Shown here piece after piece: positions 62,416 to 64,000 of a DNA stretch of 64,000 nt. Numbering within the stretch: position 1 is the first letter of the stretch; every line of letters begins with the position of its first letter. Under the pieces are notes generated by a model. The model did not search any database. It was not told where the DNA came from and worked only from the letters and a program-made list of their open reading frames with translations. A program made the position numbers and the translations under genes. Source of the stretch: Roseibium sp. MMSF_3412 (GTDB taxonomy: Bacteria > Pseudomonadota > Alphaproteobacteria > Rhizobiales > Stappiaceae); assembly GCF_030733265.1 (NCBI RefSeq), contig NZ_JASHJI010000013.1:62001-126000 (forward strand), in the 5' to 3' direction.

Positions 62416-63053
62416 CACGCAAATCCTTCCTTTGAGACAGGGACCGAAGACAGAAAGTCCCTCCTGAGTTCCCGGTCTGTCTGAAATTCTCCGAGAAGCT
62501 TCCGCGTCAGCATGGAGACGCCGGGCTTCCTGATACCCCTGGTGGTCATGCACATATGCGAGGCTTCAATGACAACCGCGACACCGCGGGGCTGCAGCAC
62601 GTCCTGGATGGTGTCAGCGATCTGGGATGTCAGCGTTTCCTGGATCTGCAGACGTTTTGCATAGACTTCGACCACGCGCGCCAGCTTGCTGATGCCGACC
62701 ACGCGATTTGCCGGAAGATAGGCCACGTGTATTTTGCCGATGATCGGCACGATGTGATGTTCGCAATGCGATTCCAGCCGCATGTTCCGGAGCGCGATCA
62801 GATCGTCATAACCGTTCGTCTCTTCGAATGTGCGGGCAAGCAGCTCCGCCGGATCGATCCTGTAGCCCTCGAAAAACTCTTCGTAGGCGCGTGCAACGCG
62901 GGCAGGTGTGTCAACCAGTCCCTCGCGGTCTGGATCATCGCCGCTCCATTCCAGAAGTACACGAACCGCCGCCTCGGCGTCCTCACGCGAAGGCCGCAAT
63001 CCGTGTTCCTTGCGATACTCTGCCATGGCCGCAACACTCGCAGCATAAGTCAT
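62415..63053 (-). CDS. folE: GTP cyclohydrolase I (type IA, zinc-dependent)
   Basis: This 212-residue enzyme makes the first intermediate of folate/pterin synthesis from GTP. Zinc ligands Cys97 and His100 (SHCEHHIVP) and Cys168 (SHMCMTTRG) have the same spacing as E. coli FolE (3 and 68 residues), so it is the zinc-dependent form. ATG 63053 is used, with an internal ATG (MAEYRK) as alternative. The gene overlaps hisI and is divergent from a COG0523 unit. Confidence 0.96.
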   Translation of the reverse strand: MTYAASVAAMAEYRKEHGLRPSREDAEAAVRVLLEWSGDDPDREGLVDTPARVARAYEEFFEGYRIDPAELLARTFEETNGYDDLIALRNMRLESHCEHHIVPIIGKIHVAYLPANRVVGISKLARVVEVYAKRLQIQETLTSQIADTIQDVLQPRGVAVVIEASHMCMTTRGIRKPGVSMLTRKLLGEFQTDRELRRDFLSSVPVSKEGFA

Positions 63054-63371
63054 ACTCTTCGAAACCTCTGTCGTTGAATTTCAAGCTGAACTGCATCGTC
63101 TTTGCACAGTCCCCTGACGCCGGTTGCAGCCATGATCCGTAAACCGTGACCCGATCCCTGTGGGAATGACCGCTCCAGGTGGTGACGTTGCCGGTTTGTC
63201 TCAACAACAAACCTGCGCGTCCTTGATTTGGACATGATACGATATAACATAACAAATCAAGATTGAAATGGGGCTGAAGACCGATCGGCGCCGAACACGA
63301 TGCCGAGTGGCATGTCGTTTTGCAGCAGATTTCTTCATATCCGGGACGACGTAGAAGACAAGGGGCAGCTC
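63054..63371. other. 318-bp divergent intergenic region with Zur-like site
   Basis: No convincing gene was seen. It contains an imperfect 20-bp palindrome at 63235-63254 and a short hairpin-forming repeat (GGTTTGT / ACAAACC) at 63193-63213. The open frames crossing it have no family match. Confidence 0.55.
63235..63254. promoter_or_regulatory. Zur-like palindromic operator between folE-hisI and the COG0523 unit
   Basis: TGATACGATATAACATAACA matches its own complement at 14 of 20 positions and resembles the AT-rich alphaproteobacterial Zur box form (around GATATGTTATAACATATC, recalled from memory). On the folE side a TATCAT -10-like hexamer lies at one edge of the site with a TTGATT -35-like element across it. 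Zinc-responsive control would fit a COG0523 GTPase and zinc enzymes FolE and HisI. Confidence 0.45.
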
Positions 63372-63794
63372 TTGGGACATGATCCGGCAAAACATACGCC
63401 ACGGCCTGACACAGGTTGCACGGACGTGGCGCGCGCAACGTTGATACGGTGGACGGAAGAAGTCGCCGCCGGACGTCTGGACGCAATCCTGCAGCTTTAT
63501 GCACCTGATGCGATCCTCGTGCCGACACTGTCCAACGAGATCGTCGACACCGAGGATGGCCGCCGCCGCTATTTCGAGTTCTTCCTGTCGGATGGACACC
63601 CGACCTGTACGGTCAAAAGTGAACAATGCCGGACCGGTCAGAAACTTGGCACCATCACCATCGGCGGGATCTATTCATTTCGTTTTCCAAGATCGACGGG
63701 CGAGGAAATCGTTCCGGCCCGGTTCCTGTTCACCTTCGAGGAGTTCAATGCGGGCTGGCTGATCACCGGGCATCATTCCTCCCGCTGCGTTTGA
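63372..63794 (+). CDS. NTF2-like (SnoaL/SgcJ-type) small protein
   Basis: Start taken as TTG 63372 because AAGGGG lies six bases upstream; an ATG at 63300 has no ribosome site. The product has about 140 residues with a cone-shaped NTF2-like fold pattern: ARATLIRWTEEVAAGRLDAILQLYAPDAILVPTLSNEIV through GTITIGGIYSFRF and GWLITGHHSSRC. Function is unknown; the terminal HH could bind metal. It precedes the COG0523 gene by eight bases and is presumably co-transcribed. Confidence 0.75.
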   Translation: MGHDPAKHTPRPDTGCTDVARATLIRWTEEVAAGRLDAILQLYAPDAILVPTLSNEIVDTEDGRRRYFEFFLSDGHPTCTVKSEQCRTGQKLGTITIGGIYSFRFPRSTGEEIVPARFLFTFEEFNAGWLITGHHSSRCV

Positions 63795-63801
63795 AACCTT
63801 C

Positions 63802-64000
63802 ATGGAACAGCAATCCCCATCCAAAAACCGGCAAGCGGGCAATCCAGGGGTCATGGATTTCCCGAACCGCATACCTGTCTTCCTGCTGAGCGGCTTTCTC
63901 GGTTCGGGAAAGTCGACTTTGCTGAATGCGTTCCTGAACGATCCCGGCGTTCGGGACACAGCCGTTGTCATCAACGAATTCGGGGATGTACCCGTTGACC
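63802..64000 (+). CDS. COG0523 (CobW-like) GTPase, N-terminal part cut by window edge
   Basis: Sixty-six residues are visible, with P-loop GFLGSGKST and the VVINEFGDV switch region typical of COG0523 metallochaperones. The ATG at 63802 or one at 63853 (AGGGG upstream) could start it. This is a second member besides the one at 42805, without a His-rich loop in the visible part. Context next to a Zur-like site and zinc enzymes suggests a zinc-delivery role. Confidence 0.9.
   Translation, partial: MEQQSPSKNRQAGNPGVMDFPNRIPVFLLSGFLGSGKSTLLNAFLNDPGVRDTAVVINEFGDVPVD

Noticed and set aside
62416-62553. 46-residue N-terminal extension of HisI
   Set aside because: It overlaps the folE coding region out of frame, and the TGATG junction at 62415 gives a standard HisI start.

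Overview
The window is GC-rich chromosomal DNA from an alphaproteobacterium. The order folE-hisI, the cobW-WD40 pair, DUF2937, the LysR-TSUP pair and the general protein style suggest Hyphomicrobiales, perhaps a marine Stappia/Roseibium (Labrenzia)-like organism. The taxon is inferred; no rRNA or tRNA gene was seen. Both window edges cut genes: an ABC ATPase at the left and a COG0523 GTPase at the right. No CRISPR array or prophage was seen, and the only mobile DNA is three copies of a 270-bp MITE-like element.

Layout. (1) 1-9600: a glucose/galactose-type sugar ABC transporter, a LacI regulator, and a four-gene catabolic operon (Gfo/Idh dehydrogenase, CoA-transferase, enoyl-CoA hydratase, aldehyde dehydrogenase). 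Both transcription units carry LacI-type palindromes of the form TTGNAACGTT at their promoters, so one regulator probably controls uptake and catabolism. (2) 9700-11850: a single-domain LuxR/GerE protein divergent from a LuxR HTH - alpha/beta-hydrolase fusion that has Asp at the nucleophile elbow. (3) 11930-16994: a compact five-gene envelope operon (VWA, DUF3137-like, LemA, an SH3-like protein with three Cys-pair repeats, a small SH3-like protein). (4) 17020-27000: an MFS carrier, then purine/ureide catabolism genes (urate hydroxylase PuuD, fused PuuE-UraD, AllA, AllE) with LysR regulators, a GAPDH paralogue and a creatininase-family amidase.

(5) 27158-41250: mixed housekeeping and accessory genes: SprA-like protein, MFS, MarR, ChrA, a small membrane protein, LysR/TSUP, thiopurine methyltransferase, DUF808, Ogt, an L,D-transpeptidase, an OmpA lipoprotein, a second LacI regulator and a PAS/GAF diguanylate cyclase. 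(6) 41400-51460: aminotransferase, cobW-WD40-DUF2937, LysR, TetR, leucine dehydrogenase, a DUF1007-NicO metal-exporter fusion and a class I glutamine amidotransferase. (7) 51525-58710: a NarL-type two-component system divergent from a TRAP transporter of the mannitol/chloroaromatic/alpha-keto-acid type. Its large permease has a coiled-coil tail of about 330 residues, and a near-perfect 24-nt palindrome lies between the two units. (8) 58789-64000: a hybrid histidine kinase with an OmpR-type regulator, then folE-hisI divergent from an NTF2-like gene and a COG0523 GTPase, with a Zur-like palindrome between them.

The best candidates for undescribed biology are the LuxR-hydrolase fusion, the VWA/DUF3137/LemA/SH3 operon, the coiled-coil TRAP permease, the catabolic operon with paired operators, and the MITE family, one copy of which supplies the stop codon of leucine dehydrogenase.
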